64,000 nt of DNA from an uncultured Saprospiraceae bacterium (GTDB taxonomy: Bacteria; Bacteroidota; Bacteroidia; Chitinophagales; Saprospiraceae): the NCBI GenBank assembly GCA_937139495.1, contig CAKZQC010000001.1:62001-126000 (forward strand), read 5' to 3'. Below are positions 34,341 through 43,571 of the stretch, one piece after another; the stretch's first letter is position 1, and each line of letters begins with the position of its first letter. The position numbers and the translations under genes are program-made. The notes under the pieces are model-generated. The model did no database searches and had not been told where the DNA came from. It saw only the letters and a list, made by a program, of their open reading frames with translations.

Positions 34341-36802
34341 GTTTCAATCCAACAAAAAAGTAGAGCAAGGTTTAGATAAGGATTTTAAAACAATGGTACA
34401 GGTTGTAGCAGAGGTTTCAATCCAACAAAAAAGTAGAGCAAGGTTTAGATAGATGAAACAGTATGGTTCGATGTGAGGATTTCCGCAGTTTCAATCCAAC
34501 AAAAAAGTAGAGCAAGGTTTAGATTTAATGTTTCAGAAGAAGACCACAACGCCTTATTTGAGTTTCAATCCAACAAAAAAGTAGAGCAAGGTTTAGATGA
34601 ATGTGACATATTGGGAATATATCATAACAAGCATAGGTTTCAATCCAACAAAAAAGTAGAGCAAGGTTTAGATAAATTCAGAAGATTGAATATAAAAGAG
34701 TACAAAATGTTTCAATCCAACAAAAAAGTAGAGCAAGGTTTAGATACAGATGCAGCAGGTCAAGAAAGTGAATATTTGGCGGTTTCAATCCAACAAAAAA
34801 GTAGAGCAAGGTTTAGATTGAAGATGGAGAAATTCATACTGTTGCTCACAATGAAAGTTTCAATCCAACAAAAAAGTAGAGCAAGGTTTAGATCAAAAAA
34901 GCTAGAACAGTTGGAATGGTGGATGAAAGTTTCAATCCAACAAAAAAGTAGAGCAAGGTTTAGATTAATCATTTTCGATAAGTACATTATTCCATTTAGT
35001 GTTTCAATCCAACAAAAAAGTAGAGCAAGGTTTAGATGGTAATTTCGCGCCAGAGCCAACACCTAATATGAGTGTTTCAATCCAACAAAAAAGTAGAGCA
35101 AGGTTTAGATTGAGCGTAAAAAATGGCGGTGTATTTATCACTGTAAAGTTTCAATCCAACAAAAAAGTAGAGCAAGGTTTAGATTGGATCTAGACCTAGA
35201 AACGCAACTAGGAGAAGATATAGTTTCAATCCAACAAAAAAGTAGAGCAAGGTTTAGATGAAGACCTAATAGAGGATGACGATCAAGATTTGATAGTTTC
35301 AATCCAACAAAAAAGTAGAGCAAGGTTTAGATAATAAAGAAGATCAATGAAGCCGAACAGGTGACAGAGTTTCAATCCAACAAAAAAGTAGAGCAAGGTT
35401 TAGATAAAAAATGGTAACCAACTACCAAGAGACAAAGAAAGTTTCAATCCAACAAAAAAGTAGAGCAAGGTTTAGATAAACATTTGAAGCGGTCGCACCT
35501 GTCAATCTTGATAGGTTTCAATCCAACAAAAAAGTAGAGCAAGGTTTAGATGGCAACTACTGCAGTAGAAAGCCAACTAGAAGCCGTGGTTTCAATCCAA
35601 CAAAAAAGTAGAGCAAGGTTTAGATGTAGGTATACCTTTAATAATACTGAGTGTCATTACTAAGTTTCAATCCAACAAAAAAGTAGAGCAAGGTTTAGAT
35701 ATATAATGCACATCGGAGATGAGCAAGAGTATGAAGAGTTTCAATCCAACAAAAAAGTAGAGCAAGGTTTAGATTAATTTTAATAGACTTACAAAAGGGT
35801 GGGATAAAATAGTTTCAATCCAACAAAAAAGTAGAGCAAGGTTTAGATATTTAAAAATGAATATAAAACTAAAAGAGATACTAAAGGGTTTCAATCCAAC
35901 AAAAAAGTAGAGCAAGGTTTAGATAGTCTGCGGTAAAGTGTAAAGAGCATCGTTTTTAGTGTTTCAATCCAACAAAAAAGTAGAGCAAGGTTTAGATTTG
36001 CACCTGTTGAGGGGGCTTTAGAGAAAGCAATCTATGGTTTCAATCCAACAAAAAAGTAGAGCAAGGTTTAGATGCAAAACCTGAGCATGTTGCTCAACGA
36101 CCAGTAGTTGTTTCAATCCAACAAAAAAGTAGAGCAAGGTTTAGATATGATTCTACATATCCGTTTTCCTCTGCAAACTTTCTGTTTCAATCCAACAAAA
36201 AAGTAGAGCAAGGTTTAGATCGAGAGTGACCACAAAGAGCGTGCAAAATAATATTAGTTTCAATCCAACAAAAAAGTAGAGCAAGGTTTAGATAAAAGAC
36301 TCTTTAGCGAAGTTGTTAGGTCTGCCTTGTTTCAATCCAACAAAAAAGTAGAGCAAGGTTTAGATGCTTATTTAATTTAACAAATATGGATTCCGGGGCA
36401 GGTTTCAATCCAACAAAAAAGTAGAGCAAGGTTTAGATTGAATGCTTTTGCGAACCTTAAAATTGAAATTAATAGTTTCAATCCAACAAAAAAGTAGAGC
36501 AAGGTTTAGATCTATATTATTAATTAAATAATTAGATAACTCTACAGTTTCAATCCAACAAAAAAGTAGAGCAAGGTTTAGATCAAACGGTTTCCTCGTC
36601 GGCATCATTGTACCTTTTGGTTTCAATCCAACAAAAAAGTAGAGCAAGGTTTAGATTTCTATTGAAGTTACATTAGACTTAAAGAAGAATGAAGTTTCAA
36701 TCCAACAAAAAAGTAGAGCAAGGTTTAGATGAAACATTGGAAATCTAGGGTTATTCAAGAAAAAAGTTTCAATCCAACAAAAAAGTAGAGCAAGGTTTAG
36801 AT
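34341..36802 (-). CRISPR. CRISPR array, 34 repeats of 37 bp, 33 spacers, no cas genes in window
   Basis: The repeat on the + strand begins GTTTCAATCC, has AACAAAAAAGTAGAGCAAGG in the middle and ends TTTAGAT. All copies appear identical, including both terminal ones. Spacers are 35-39 bases. Read on the minus strand the repeat ends GGATTGAAAC, giving the ATTGAAAC 5' handle seen in many type I and III crRNAs, so transcription from the right is likely. Direction is inference because no degenerate end copy exists. The translated frames 'FQSNKKVEQGLD' across the array are artefacts. No spacer was seen by eye to match the neighbouring phage-like region. Confidence 0.98.
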
Positions 36803-37511
36803 AGTAAGCATGATATATTTTTGATATGTTCAATATGTCAAGGAACGAGTAGTATTGGTTACCTCTACAAGGTACTAATAAAATAGTAAAAACACTAGAA
36901 TCAACTACAAAAAAAAGTGTTTAATCGATATTATTCCTGGACGGATGGCGATCGATTACTTCTACTGAAGAAAAGAACCAGTTAGTCCGTCCGAATACTA
37001 AGTTTTGTTAGTCATATTAAAAAAGTCCTCAAATCAGATTTTGGATTTTGTTCTTTTTTCGTTTCCAAACTCAAAAACACCGACCAACACGACCAACACG
37101 ACCAACAAGCGTGTTTATTGCCTATACAGAACAAGGCTAAAAGCCTTTATATATAGTAGTTGTAGTAGTATAAGTATAGTATAATAATAAGAACAAGCCT
37201 GTAAGTTTGGTATCTTGTTTTGTAAGTCGGTGTAGTTTTCGTTAACACTTTTTAACTCTTTGCCAAAATACGTATTTATTTTTTGATAAAGCTAGGAACT
37301 ACATCGACTTACAAAAAAACTACTTGTAGGTCGAGATATTTTTTATAAATAGCTTATTTTCAATTAGTTATGAGTTTTGTAAGTTTGTAGGTCGTGTTGG
37401 TCGGTGTTTTGACACTGGGAAGCTAAGAAATAACAACTACCTAAAGTACCCTTTTTGGTATTGGTCAAAAACGGCAACCAAATACTAAGAAAATAGAGCC
37501 AAAATATAACC
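36803..37511. other. Noncoding region right of the array with nested inverted repeats
   Basis: No credible gene in 709 bases. The first ~180 bases are AT-rich and could be the CRISPR leader. Beyond the right 22-bp repeat, a 21-base arm (37074-37094, starts AAAACACCGACC) is inverted exactly at 37390-37410. Inside, TTGTAAGTCGGTGTAGTT (37220-37237) pairs with AACTACATCGACTTACAA (37297-37314) with one G-U. Three tandem CGACCAACA units lie at 37081-37107. A microsatellite-like GTAGTAGTATAAGTATAG stretch lies near 37160. Confidence 0.55.
36987..37008 (+). repeat. Right copy of the 22-bp direct repeat flanking the CRISPR array
   Basis: Identical to 34236-34257; see that entry. Confidence 0.85.
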
Positions 37512-37796
37512 CTATTTCCAGCAAATAGAGCAGTATTTGTAGCCACTTTTGACAGCTGCTGCTTGAGAGTCCATATAATAAACACCACCTTTACAATTGT
37601 TCAGTCCTCGGCACTTATCATGACTATGGAATTTGGTGGCGTAGTTACCTCCACATACATATACTTTAGATTCGGAAGTCGCCAGATGGACATGCTCCAG
37701 GTCTTGTTGGAGTGTGGTCGGTACTCCTGTAAAAGATAAACTTAGTAGCGTTATCAAAAAGATGGAAGCGAGATGGAATATTGATTTGTTTTTCAT
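37512..37796 (-). CDS. Small secreted Cys/His-rich protein
   Basis: A 94-residue protein with a signal peptide (MKNKSIFHLASIFLITLLSLSF). The mature part carries 'VYVCGGNYATKFHSHDKCRGLNNCKG' and 'SGYKYCSICWK', a compact Cys/His metal-site-like pattern (C...H.H..C...C...C..C). It resembles a widespread uncharacterised motif in Bacteroidota in which the Cys ligands surround a 'YHxxxxCxGLxxC' core. It probably binds a metal outside the cytoplasm. Starts 33 bases before the stop of the ATPase gene upstream in the same direction. Confidence 0.7.
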   Translation of the reverse strand: MKNKSIFHLASIFLITLLSLSFTGVPTTLQQDLEHVHLATSESKVYVCGGNYATKFHSHDKCRGLNNCKGGVYYMDSQAAAVKSGYKYCSICWK

Positions 37797-37828
37797 TGGA
37801 TTTTGGGTTTTATGATTGATTAGGTAAT

Positions 37829-39970
37829 TTAATTATCTTGAGGTAAGGGTGGATTATGCTTTTCGAGAAACTTACGAAGTGCTATTGTGATATTCTCGGC
37901 AGATGGATGTTCCTTAATATTAGTCCAAGTGATCTTTCCTTTTTCGACTTGTTCTAATACATAACTAGAAAATTTATTTTTGTAGTCAGTAGTTAATGTT
38001 TTTTCTCCTATTTTTCTATTAACCAGCTTTAATGTCTGACGGATATACTTACCCATAGCTATTGAGTGGTAATCCGAATATTTAAAATCCAACTGCTGTA
38101 CTGCTTGAGTGTCTTCTTCCAAAACTTCGATAAATACTTTTTTGAGAATGGTAGGAGAAAGTACATTTTCAATCTCAAGAGCACCTGTGTGTATATAATC
38201 AAAATAATTATTATTTCTGCTTAAATCTGTTAAGGTCTCGTGCTTTTCACTTTTACTTTTGCCATTACCTTTATCTTCATCTTTATCAGCTAGTAAGAAT
38301 ATTTTATTGGATAAAAAATAAGCTTTAATTTGTTCTTCTTCTTCATTATTTATTTTTTCATTGTCAAAATCATAATGAGCAAGATTACTACCTGCATACT
38401 CAAAAAAAGCATAGTGTACATTCTCTATAAAGTATGCTTCTTGTTGGGCTTTTTGATAAGCCAATAAGAATGCTTTGAGATACCTCCTATCACTTACACC
38501 TTCTACCCAAATGGCACAATTTGCCATAAAAACAGATGAATTGCTAACGCCCAGTAAATCTAGTGCTTCATTACTAGGAGATAGAAGGGAATGGACAAGA
38601 GTATAAGTGCTTTTATCTTGGTCAGTTTTATTCTCAAAAGATAGAATAGAGCAATCTTCATGTTCAAAAAGTAGTGTATCGAGCAAATGATTTGAATGGG
38701 TCGTGAGAAAAGTCGTTAGGTTCTTTTCTTTGATGACCTCATTATTCAATAAGGTGTGCATAAATAATGATTGCATACCAGGGTGCATGTTTAGCTCAGG
38801 TTCTTCTATGAAAAACCAATCACCTTCATTTGCCATGAATAAAGGATATAGTAGAATAATCAAAGATTGGATACCACTACCCAAGTGATGAAATTCTCTA
38901 TCGTTAGTCTCGTTTTCAATATGCAGGAGCAAATGTTCTTGACCTTCCTCAGCTACTATATCTATAGATTGTCCTTTAAAAAAAGTCTTACCAACAAACG
39001 CTTCAAACGCTTCAAATCGCTTCCGAATTTCACGCTTACTATTTCGAGCTTTTTTTACTTGGGTATAAAGATCTAAGCCTGTTGATATTTGGATCCATTC
39101 AGGGATCGTATATTTTTCACGAATGGTATTAACGTAAATTTCCCTATTGGAATTACCTTGCAGAGCCGTTGTACCTCTAAGTGTAGGAATGTATGTATTT
39201 TGTTTTCCTTCTGAAATAGATTTTGTATTAAAAGTAAAATTTTGGTCTAAATATTCTTTAATACTTAGCTGTAGGTTTAATTTAGATGTTGGAGTATGGG
39301 AATTATTGGATTCTAGATCTACATATTTATATAGACTATCTGCTGAAATGTTGAAATTGAAGGATGAACCAGTTGTTCCTGAGATATGCCCATCGATGTA
39401 ATCGAACTTAATTAGAAATTCAAGTATAATTATAATACGTTCCAGTTTTCCATTTAAAGCCTTATGGATTGTATTAGAATAATGAGTGTTTATGCTGTTA
39501 ATTTCTTTTTTCAAATCTACGAGATTCTGAGAACTAAAAAGTGTTGTGGCTTCGGCATCTATCTCAGATTCTTCTTTTATGTCATCTAATTTTTTGTGTA
39601 ATTTCAATATAACATCAAAATCATTTTTCAAATTTGGATATTTTATTTTAAGATCGTGGAAGATTGAGTTCCAAGTATACTTAATATGCGTAGAAAATTC
39701 TTGAGCAGAAAATTTGTCAAGTTCACTTATCAACTTGTTAAGTATTGTAGGATACTCCTTTTCCACAAAAAAATAATGCTCCTGATTTAGTAAGTACCGC
39801 ATGAATCGACTCTTACGAGCATTATTAGCACCAATGATTACATTAACAGCACTAGTGGGAATAGTTTGAATGTCTTCTTCTTGATCACTATTGAGCCACT
39901 TAAATTCCTTTTGAATGGCTTCAATATTAGATAGGTATAAATGGTTAGCTTTTTTGGTTTCTTCGGACAT
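37829..39970 (-). CDS. AAA ATPase-TOPRIM protein (OLD/PARIS-like nuclease)
   Basis: A 713-residue ABC-type ATPase fused to a TOPRIM nuclease. The Walker A position reads 'VIIGANNARKSRFMRYLL', with Arg where Gly is usual before Lys-Ser. The Walker B is 'WFFIEEPELNMHPGMQS', with 'FHHLGSGIQSLIILLYPLFM' as signature. TOPRIM motifs follow: 'AIWVEGVSDRRYLKAFL' and 'KIFLLADKDEDKG'. OLD-family proteins and the AriA/AriB pair of PARIS share these parts and act in anti-phage defence. No UvrD-like GajB partner is beside it, so Gabija is unlikely. A defence role is inference. Confidence 0.82.
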   Translation of the reverse strand: MSEETKKANHLYLSNIEAIQKEFKWLNSDQEEDIQTIPTSAVNVIIGANNARKSRFMRYLLNQEHYFFVEKEYPTILNKLISELDKFSAQEFSTHIKYTWNSIFHDLKIKYPNLKNDFDVILKLHKKLDDIKEESEIDAEATTLFSSQNLVDLKKEINSINTHYSNTIHKALNGKLERIIIILEFLIKFDYIDGHISGTTGSSFNFNISADSLYKYVDLESNNSHTPTSKLNLQLSIKEYLDQNFTFNTKSISEGKQNTYIPTLRGTTALQGNSNREIYVNTIREKYTIPEWIQISTGLDLYTQVKKARNSKREIRKRFEAFEAFVGKTFFKGQSIDIVAEEGQEHLLLHIENETNDREFHHLGSGIQSLIILLYPLFMANEGDWFFIEEPELNMHPGMQSLFMHTLLNNEVIKEKNLTTFLTTHSNHLLDTLLFEHEDCSILSFENKTDQDKSTYTLVHSLLSPSNEALDLLGVSNSSVFMANCAIWVEGVSDRRYLKAFLLAYQKAQQEAYFIENVHYAFFEYAGSNLAHYDFDNEKINNEEEEQIKAYFLSNKIFLLADKDEDKGNGKSKSEKHETLTDLSRNNNYFDYIHTGALEIENVLSPTILKKVFIEVLEEDTQAVQQLDFKYSDYHSIAMGKYIRQTLKLVNRKIGEKTLTTDYKNKFSSYVLEQVEKGKITWTNIKEHPSAENITIALRKFLEKHNPPLPQDN

Positions 39971-40041
39971 GGAGTATAGGTATTGTATATAGAAAGGAAT
40001 ACGTTAATTCTATAACTTTGGATTGTATTGAAATAATAGCT

Positions 40042-40083
40042 AAAAAAATAGAGCAAGCTAAATACTAATGTTTGGCTTGCTCT
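40042..40083 (-). terminator. Intrinsic terminator after the DUF5131 gene
   Basis: AGAGCAAGC pairs with GCTTGCTCT. On the minus strand the stem is followed by TATTTTTTTA. It separates the DUF5131-TcmP operon from the ATPase gene. Confidence 0.75.
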
Positions 40084-40105
40084 AATACTAAGTAATTATT
40101 GGGTG

Positions 40106-40828
40106 TTAAATTGTATTTACATCATTGGGCATCTCGTCATAAGTTTGCCCCTTGAGCAATCGTCCAGCTTTCTTTTTGTTCTTGCCGCCCCATTGCTTAA
40201 AAAAGAATGCAACTTGACTAGCAGTGCATTGTTCTTGTATATCTAGTACCCAAGACTCTTTCATCTTTCTGGCTTTGTGTCCGCTTTCGCCTCCTACTAT
40301 CACCCAGTCTATTTGGTCTAGTCTCATATTAGGTAAAGGTCCTAAGAGAGGTTCGCACGATAAAAATTTAATCATTGCTCCTGTTCCACTCAAGTGATCA
40401 ATTCTATCCAATACTTTTTCGTCTTCTACTGATACACCCATCCAAATATTTGATGTCCAATTCAAGTCACCTTCAATTTCTAATAAACGTTCAGAACGTT
40501 TGGTCAATACTTGAAAAATATGCTGTTGGTTGTCATTCATTACTTTGAATACCTGCTGTATAAATGTTGTAGGTACATCTTTATGAAATAAGTCACTCAT
40601 TGAGTTGACGAATACTACTTTTGGTTTTCTCCAAGTGTAGGGTGTGTTCAATGTGGCTGGGTGGGTTCTTACCTTTCCAAATCCATCTTGATATTTTGCT
40701 ACGCCCATTGCTTCTAGCCGTCGAGTCATCACTTCAGCGTAACAATTTTTGCAACCTGAGGATACTTTACTGCATCCAGTTGTTGGGTTCCATGTCAATT
40801 CTGTCCATTCGATACTTGATTGTGCCAT
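40106..40828 (-). CDS. Three-Cys-motif protein, DUF5131 / phage Gp37-Gp68 family
   Basis: A 240-residue protein of the phage Gp37/Gp68 family. It begins 'MAQSSIEWTELTWNPTTGCSKVSSGCKNCYAE', with the CX6CX2C cysteine cluster resembling a radical-SAM iron-sulfur site. Conserved 'PKVVFVNSMSDLFHKDVP', 'IWMGVSVEDEKVLDRIDHL', 'FLSCEPLLGPLPN', 'WVIVGGESGHKARKM' and 'VAFFFKQWGGKNKKKAGR' complete the family. The gene lies 15 bases downstream of TcmP in the same operon, the usual pairing. Biochemical function is unknown; such pairs are common in phages and defence islands. Confidence 0.92.
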   Translation of the reverse strand: MAQSSIEWTELTWNPTTGCSKVSSGCKNCYAEVMTRRLEAMGVAKYQDGFGKVRTHPATLNTPYTWRKPKVVFVNSMSDLFHKDVPTTFIQQVFKVMNDNQQHIFQVLTKRSERLLEIEGDLNWTSNIWMGVSVEDEKVLDRIDHLSGTGAMIKFLSCEPLLGPLPNMRLDQIDWVIVGGESGHKARKMKESWVLDIQEQCTASQVAFFFKQWGGKNKKKAGRLLKGQTYDEMPNDVNTI

Positions 40829-40843
40829 TGATTAATTTTTTGA

Positions 40844-41986
40844 TTATGAAAGTTTAAATTTTACCTTGCTACTATCATCTCTGTAGTACCTGAAAGTATT
40901 ATAGAAACTGCCTTTTCTAGCGTTATCTCCGTTACTTAAATATACGGAAATTTTGCCGTTATCTTGCCAAGTTTTGAGTATTTGATTTGTATGTTTTGGT
41001 AAAAATCCACCCCTAATTGTGAACTCATAAAGCTCTCCATTTGTACGTGTATTACACGCTAAGAAATCTTTTAATTTAGTCCTCCAATTATCAGCCCAAA
41101 AGGTATCTCCTTTGTCTTTACTTTGAGAAAATAAGTCCATTTGAACGAGTGTGTCTTCATGATGCCAACCTTTACCATGATCGGCGTCAATTGCCCACTT
41201 TGCCGCTAGCATCTTTTCTAGCCCCTTGATATGAGACGTAAAAAAATACATACAATAAAGTGTTGACTTGTCTTTTTTTATTCTAAAATTATCTACATAG
41301 TATTCTTTGCCGACACCTCGTTGAAAGGCATCTTTTAATATTTCGGAAAACGTCCACGAATTGATTCTATTGTGAGAAAGTTCTTCGAGTTCTTCTCTTG
41401 ATATGAGTTGTTCTACAAAGTTGCTAACGGCATCTTCTTTACTATTGTACTTAGCTCTGAAAATGTGGTTGAGTGGTAACCATATCAACACTTCACTCTT
41501 TCTACTGTCGAGTAGACTTTTTATTTGATTGATAGATATATTCTTATAGCCATAGGGGTCTATGAATACAAACGTTTTTGATTTAGGTGTTTTTGTTTTA
41601 GTAATAACCTTAGCCAGTATATTAGTATAATCTTGTGATGAAGTTTCTATCTGAACCTGTCCTCTTAAATCGCTATTTTTTGTAGTAATTACTTGGTCTA
41701 ACTTGTGGATTTTGGTTGTATCTGAATCATTGAAATAGCAATCAATGTTCTTGGCACCTTTTTTTAATAGAATCTTCCGAATTTCATCCAGTATGATCAA
41801 AGGACTACCTTTTTTACCGTCTGGATACAGACCTTCACCACAAAACAAGTCATAAAATTGTAGAGTAGAAAAGAAGTCTACATTGATGAGAACATTCAAA
41901 TAATTCTCTAAATACTTACCTAGTAGCTCAACTTTTGCAGCTGAATGGTCTAACATCGTTGTTTGAGATTTTCTTTTCTTTGCCAT
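40844..41986 (-). CDS. tcmP: Three-Cys-motif partner protein TcmP
   Basis: A 380-residue protein of the TcmP family. It has a methyltransferase-like core: 'LQFYDLFCGEGLYPDGKKGSP' as AdoMet-type motif I and 'TFVFIDPYGYKNISINQIKSLL' as the DPxGY motif. 'SEVLIWLPLNHIFR' and a helical C-terminal winged part ('LYEFTIRGGFLPKHTNQILKTW') follow. It occurs next to three-Cys (DUF5131) proteins, as here. The pair may modify nucleic acid, but this is not established. Confidence 0.88.
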   Translation of the reverse strand: MAKKRKSQTTMLDHSAAKVELLGKYLENYLNVLINVDFFSTLQFYDLFCGEGLYPDGKKGSPLIILDEIRKILLKKGAKNIDCYFNDSDTTKIHKLDQVITTKNSDLRGQVQIETSSQDYTNILAKVITKTKTPKSKTFVFIDPYGYKNISINQIKSLLDSRKSEVLIWLPLNHIFRAKYNSKEDAVSNFVEQLISREELEELSHNRINSWTFSEILKDAFQRGVGKEYYVDNFRIKKDKSTLYCMYFFTSHIKGLEKMLAAKWAIDADHGKGWHHEDTLVQMDLFSQSKDKGDTFWADNWRTKLKDFLACNTRTNGELYEFTIRGGFLPKHTNQILKTWQDNGKISVYLSNGDNARKGSFYNTFRYYRDDSSKVKFKLS

Positions 41987-42029
41987 GATGGGAATATTTA
42001 TAGTGTGTTTTAATGAGGTTTATATAGTA

Positions 42030-42428
42030 TTACCTACCTGTTATTCTAAGGAATACGCTGTCTGCGTCTGGCTCTATTGTGACCTTGACGTTTTGGTCAA
42101 TAGTACAAACAATTGTATTGGTTAATCTCAGAGCGTGATACCGTTCTGAGATTCTATCTATAATAACTTCTAGTATCAATTCAGTATTTCTGAAAGTGGT
42201 CAGATGCTCTAGCTCTTTGTTGTATATAATGAAGTCGTGCGAGTCCAGCTGGTCAAAAGAATATTGCTTAATTAGCTGTTCCTTGTAGCTCGAAAAATTG
42301 ACATAAGCACTACACCACCATTCAATTTCTTCGCCCTCCATATCATAAAAACTGTCATTGAATAACGCTCCAGCTTCTTCTTTGGACAAAAGTATTAGGC
42401 GTGAAGGAATGATGTAGGTGAATTCCAT
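42030..42428 (-). CDS. Hypothetical protein
   Basis: A 132-residue acidic protein with no signal or membrane segment ('MEFTYIIPSRLILLSKEEAGALFNDSFYDMEGEEIEWW' region at the start). A beta-alpha pattern is visible but no family was recognised. It lies 44 bases upstream of tcmP and 36 bases downstream of the repressor gene in the same direction, so it is probably part of the leftward transcript controlled at 42.9 kb. Confidence 0.65.
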   Translation of the reverse strand: MEFTYIIPSRLILLSKEEAGALFNDSFYDMEGEEIEWWCSAYVNFSSYKEQLIKQYSFDQLDSHDFIIYNKELEHLTTFRNTELILEVIIDRISERYHALRLTNTIVCTIDQNVKVTIEPDADSVFLRITGR

Positions 42429-42463
42429 ATGTTGGGAATATTAATGAGGTTAGGAATGGGTAT

Positions 42464-42895
42464 CTATTTATTATCACTGGACTGCTCTAATGCTTTTATC
42501 AATTTTGCTTGTAAGGCTATCGTACTACGAGCATGCTCCAGCTCTTTTTTCAATTTCTCCAGCTCTTGTTGCATATCTGCTCCAGTACTATTACTTTGGC
42601 GAGCCGTATTAGTTTGCCCTACCTGTGCCACGCTGTGGCTGCCTTGAGATATATTTTTTTTGTCTTGAGGCTCTCTCATCATTTCTCCTTCTCCGAGTAA
42701 TAGCCAATGAATATTTAATCCATTTTTAGCTAAAGCCTCCAATAAAGAATCTTTTAGATGTTTGGTCTCGCCAGATATTGCTTTATGAAATGTAGACTGT
42801 GCTATACCTACTTTTTTAGATACTCCAGTTTCAGACTTACCGTGCTTTTCTTTCAAATAGTCGACGTACTCATTGAGCCTTTTATTTATAGACAT
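42464..42895 (-). CDS. XRE/CI-like HTH transcriptional repressor
   Basis: A 143-residue regulator. The N-terminal ~70 residues form a Cro/CI-type HTH: 'LNEYVDYLKEKHGKSETGVSKKVGIAQSTFHKAISGETK', then 'LEALAKNGLNIHWLLLGEGEMM', a typical end of Bacteroidota phage XRE regulators. The C-terminal third ('MQQELEKLKKELEHARSTIALQAKLIKALEQS') is a coiled coil, probably for dimerisation. There is no LexA-like peptidase domain, so SOS self-cleavage is not expected. It faces the phage-like genes across an operator-rich region and is the best candidate for the lysogeny repressor. Confidence 0.85.
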   Translation of the reverse strand: MSINKRLNEYVDYLKEKHGKSETGVSKKVGIAQSTFHKAISGETKHLKDSLLEALAKNGLNIHWLLLGEGEMMREPQDKKNISQGSHSVAQVGQTNTARQSNSTGADMQQELEKLKKELEHARSTIALQAKLIKALEQSSDNK

Positions 42896-42914
42896 TTTTG
42901 GATGTTAATTAGGT

Positions 42915-43111
42915 TAATTCAAAAAAGAATTTAAAATAATTCAAAAAAGGTTTGATTTTTATTCTAAAATGAATTACGTTTGTAGTGTTGTTAATCGAAA
43001 CAACGGAAATAGATAATCCAATTATCGGAAACGGATAATCGAAATAACGGAAATAGATAATCTAATTATCGAAAACGGATAATTCAATTATCTAATTAGG
43101 ATAATTGAATT
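42915..43111 (+). promoter_or_regulatory. Rightward early promoter with operator-like repeats
   Basis: A strong Bacteroidota promoter, TTTG (42951-42954) - 20 bases - TACGTTTG (42975-42982), points right. Two exact 13-mers TAATTCAAAAAAG (42915-42927, 42937-42949), 22 bases apart, sit just before its -33 box. A 44-bp tandem repeat (42993-43036, 43037-43080; 41/44 identical) starts near the expected +1, each copy with a GATAAT...ATTATC palindrome. A 12-bp inverted repeat AATTCAATTATC/GATAATTGAATT follows (43081-43092, 43100-43111). This fits a repressor-operated switch or an origin-like control site. Confidence 0.7.
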
Positions 43112-43571
43112 AAATAAAGCCACTAATATAATTAATGGTTATTAATAAAAAGAAAAACACCGCTAAAAAGTAGCGGTATCTAGATATATAAATTTGAAAG
43201 GTGATGACGGAGGGCGTTTGGTCACGAGTGTACAGGATAGTGTTTAATGGGAATGGCACGCCTGTATATTGGGAGCGTAAGGAACTCCCCCCTCTTTTTA
43301 TTTCCCATCTTTTCAGATACAAGAAGTAATTTTTTACGTCAACTCTATGCAACGAGTTTCGTAATACTCGCAAGTGGTTTCCGCTACAAGAGCCTATTCC
43401 ACTTGCCTTTTTTTCTACACTAACGGAGGGGCGTTCGCCCCATATATCAGTAGTAGGCGGATTGCTCACAAGGACTTTTCGCCTACATTTTTCAACTAAT
43501 CATCGAGGGAACAAAAAAGAACTATCCAAAAGATAGGCGGCTTTTTTATGCCCAAACTCAACTAACTTTTT
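43112..43571 (+). other. Structured leader before the first rightward gene
   Basis: About 460 bases without a credible gene; the 119-residue minus-strand frame here lacks protein-like features. Hairpins are frequent: CCGCTAAAAAGTAGCGG (near 43157), GGGAG...CTCCC followed by CTCTTTTTA (43271-43300, attenuator-like), GGGGCGTTCGCCCC (43428-43441), and CTATCCAAAAGATAG followed by a T-run (near 43521-43547). A long regulated leader or noncoding RNA is possible. Confidence 0.45.

Noticed and set aside
34473..35323. Repeated ORFs across the array, encoding FQSNKKVEQGLD or LNLALLFCWIET units
   Set aside because: They are translations of the stop-free CRISPR repeat. Spacers between them vary in frame and sequence.
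34341..36802. Self-targeting of the phage-like element by array spacers
   Set aside because: No spacer match to 42-64 kb was noticed by eye; a proper search was not possible.
37829..39970. Gabija system
   Set aside because: Needs a UvrD-like GajB helicase next to the OLD protein; none is present.
43110..43469. 119-residue minus-strand ORF
   Set aside because: It lies over hairpin-rich DNA, has no plausible domain and overlaps the operator palindrome.
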